From Faecimorpha stercoravium (GTDB lineage Bacteria > Bacillota > Clostridia > Lachnospirales > Bianqueaceae), in the NCBI GenBank assembly GCA_018712555.1, contig DVGT01000039.1, forward strand, positions 1 to 57,259: 57,259 bases of DNA, read 5' to 3'. The notes below the pieces were generated by a model, which saw only the letters and a list, made by a program, of their open reading frames with translations, was not told the DNA's origin and ran no database searches. The position numbers were made by a program, and so were the translations under genes. Shown piece after piece: positions 56,827 to 57,259 of the stretch (within the stretch, counting starts at the first letter, position 1; the number at the start of each line of letters is the position of its first letter).

Positions 56827-57160
56827 CTCTCAGCTGGACTAATGAGAAAAACCCCGGATTTCTCATTAGTCTTGAAGCGGATGTAACAATTTCTCAGCTG
56901 GACTAATGAGAAAAAACCCGGATTTCTCATTAGTCTTGAAGCGGATGTAACAATTTCTCAGCTGGACTAATGAGAAAAAACTCGGATTTCTCATTAGTCT
57001 TGAAGCGGATGTAACAATTTCTCAGCTGGACTAATGAGAAAAACCCTGAATTTCTCATTAGTCTTGAAGCGGATGTAACAATTTCTCAGCTGGACTAATG
57101 AGAAAAACCCCGGATTTCTCATTAGTCTTGAAGCGGATGTAACAATTTCTCAGCTGGACT
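56827..57160. repeat. 64-bp tandem array of perfect hairpins
   Basis: CAGCTGGACT recurs at 56831, 56895, 56959, 57023, 57087 and 57151, exactly 64 bases apart: five full units and one cut unit. Each full unit holds GACTAATGAGAAA and TTTCTCATTAGTC, a perfect 13-bp stem, with 9-base loops that vary (AACCCCGGA, AAACCCGGA, AAACTCGGA, AACCCTGAA). The connecting sequence CTTGAAGCGGATGTAACAA is constant. No T tracts follow the stems, and there are no genes in the region. The uniform stem with variable loop suggests selection for the structure or recent amplification. Confidence 0.93.
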
Positions 57161-57259
57161 GCACTAGTCAACAAAAACTGGACACAAATTTTACTTTTTT
57201 CTTCAGTAAATATCCGACTACCGTACAATGCTATGCTTCTTTTGTTTCTCTCTTAGTTG
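57160..57259. mobile_element. Possible end of an insertion sequence inside the hairpin array
   Basis: The sixth repeat unit breaks off after GGACT and continues with TGCACTAGTCAACAAAAACT and GGACACAAATTTTAC, which resembles the terminal inverted repeats of IS3/IS150-type elements. The remaining 100 bases contain stops in all frames and no recognisable transposase. The other end lies outside the window. Confidence 0.3.

Noticed and set aside
56827..57160. CRISPR array at the right end
   Set aside because: The 64-bp units are nearly identical throughout; only loop bases vary, and there are no spacers or cas genes.

Overview
The window looks like chromosomal DNA of an anaerobic member of the Clostridia (Bacillota). 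It carries the SCIFF ranthipeptide precursor with its radical-SAM maturase, a trimeric HydABC-type [FeFe] hydrogenase, an ApgM-type enzyme beside homoserine dehydrogenase, strong Gram-positive ribosome binding sites and sigma-A type promoters with 17-base spacers. Base composition is moderately GC-rich. The genus cannot be fixed from this sequence alone. No rRNA, tRNA or CRISPR locus was recognised.

Left part (1-16.7 kb): a frameshifted nuclease-like gene runs off the left edge, followed by a WG-repeat lipoprotein. A long rightward run then begins with gyrB-gyrA and continues with a secreted CAP/SLH-like protein, a double class II aldolase, malic enzyme, O-acetylhomoserine sulfhydrylase, a sialate O-acetylesterase-like protein and a large glycoside hydrolase that carries a GNAT acetyltransferase domain at its C terminus.

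Middle part (16.7-33.8 kb): leftward genes encode TspO, an AI-2E/PerM-type membrane protein, ScfB, ScfA (SCIFF), an Orn/Lys/Arg-decarboxylase-like PLP enzyme and a TPR membrane protein. Rightward, hydC-hydB-hydA is preceded by a possible Rex site. It is followed by an intact paralogue of the left-edge nuclease-like gene. Directly after that gene lies a 1.45-kb tandem array of about 86-bp units built around GTATAC palindromes, with no credible coding content. An ECF sigma factor/anti-sigma pair and a CsoR-controlled copper exporter follow; the exporter has a CopZ-like domain fused at its C terminus with its own ribosome binding site.

Right part (33.8-57.3 kb): an ABC transporter pair, a 2-hydroxyacid dehydrogenase, a Gld-type ABC system with a DUF4340-like protein, a threonine-pathway operon (ACT protein, hom, apgM-type kinase), an FGGY kinase plus L-ribulose-5-phosphate 4-epimerase, a MATE exporter divergent from an Lrp/AsnC regulator, an aldo/keto reductase with an AdhR-like operator, a UvrA2-like ATPase, a nitrilase-family enzyme behind two tandem leader elements, and a lipoprotein. 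The right edge holds a 64-bp tandem array of perfect hairpins, apparently interrupted by the end of an insertion sequence.

Most promising unexplained items: (i) the GTATAC array beside the nuclease-like gene; (ii) a promoter-proximal structured element present in three copies, one before the left lipoprotein and two before the nitrilase gene; (iii) the right-edge hairpin array; (iv) the glycosidase-GNAT fusion; (v) the CopA-CopZ fusion with an internal start.
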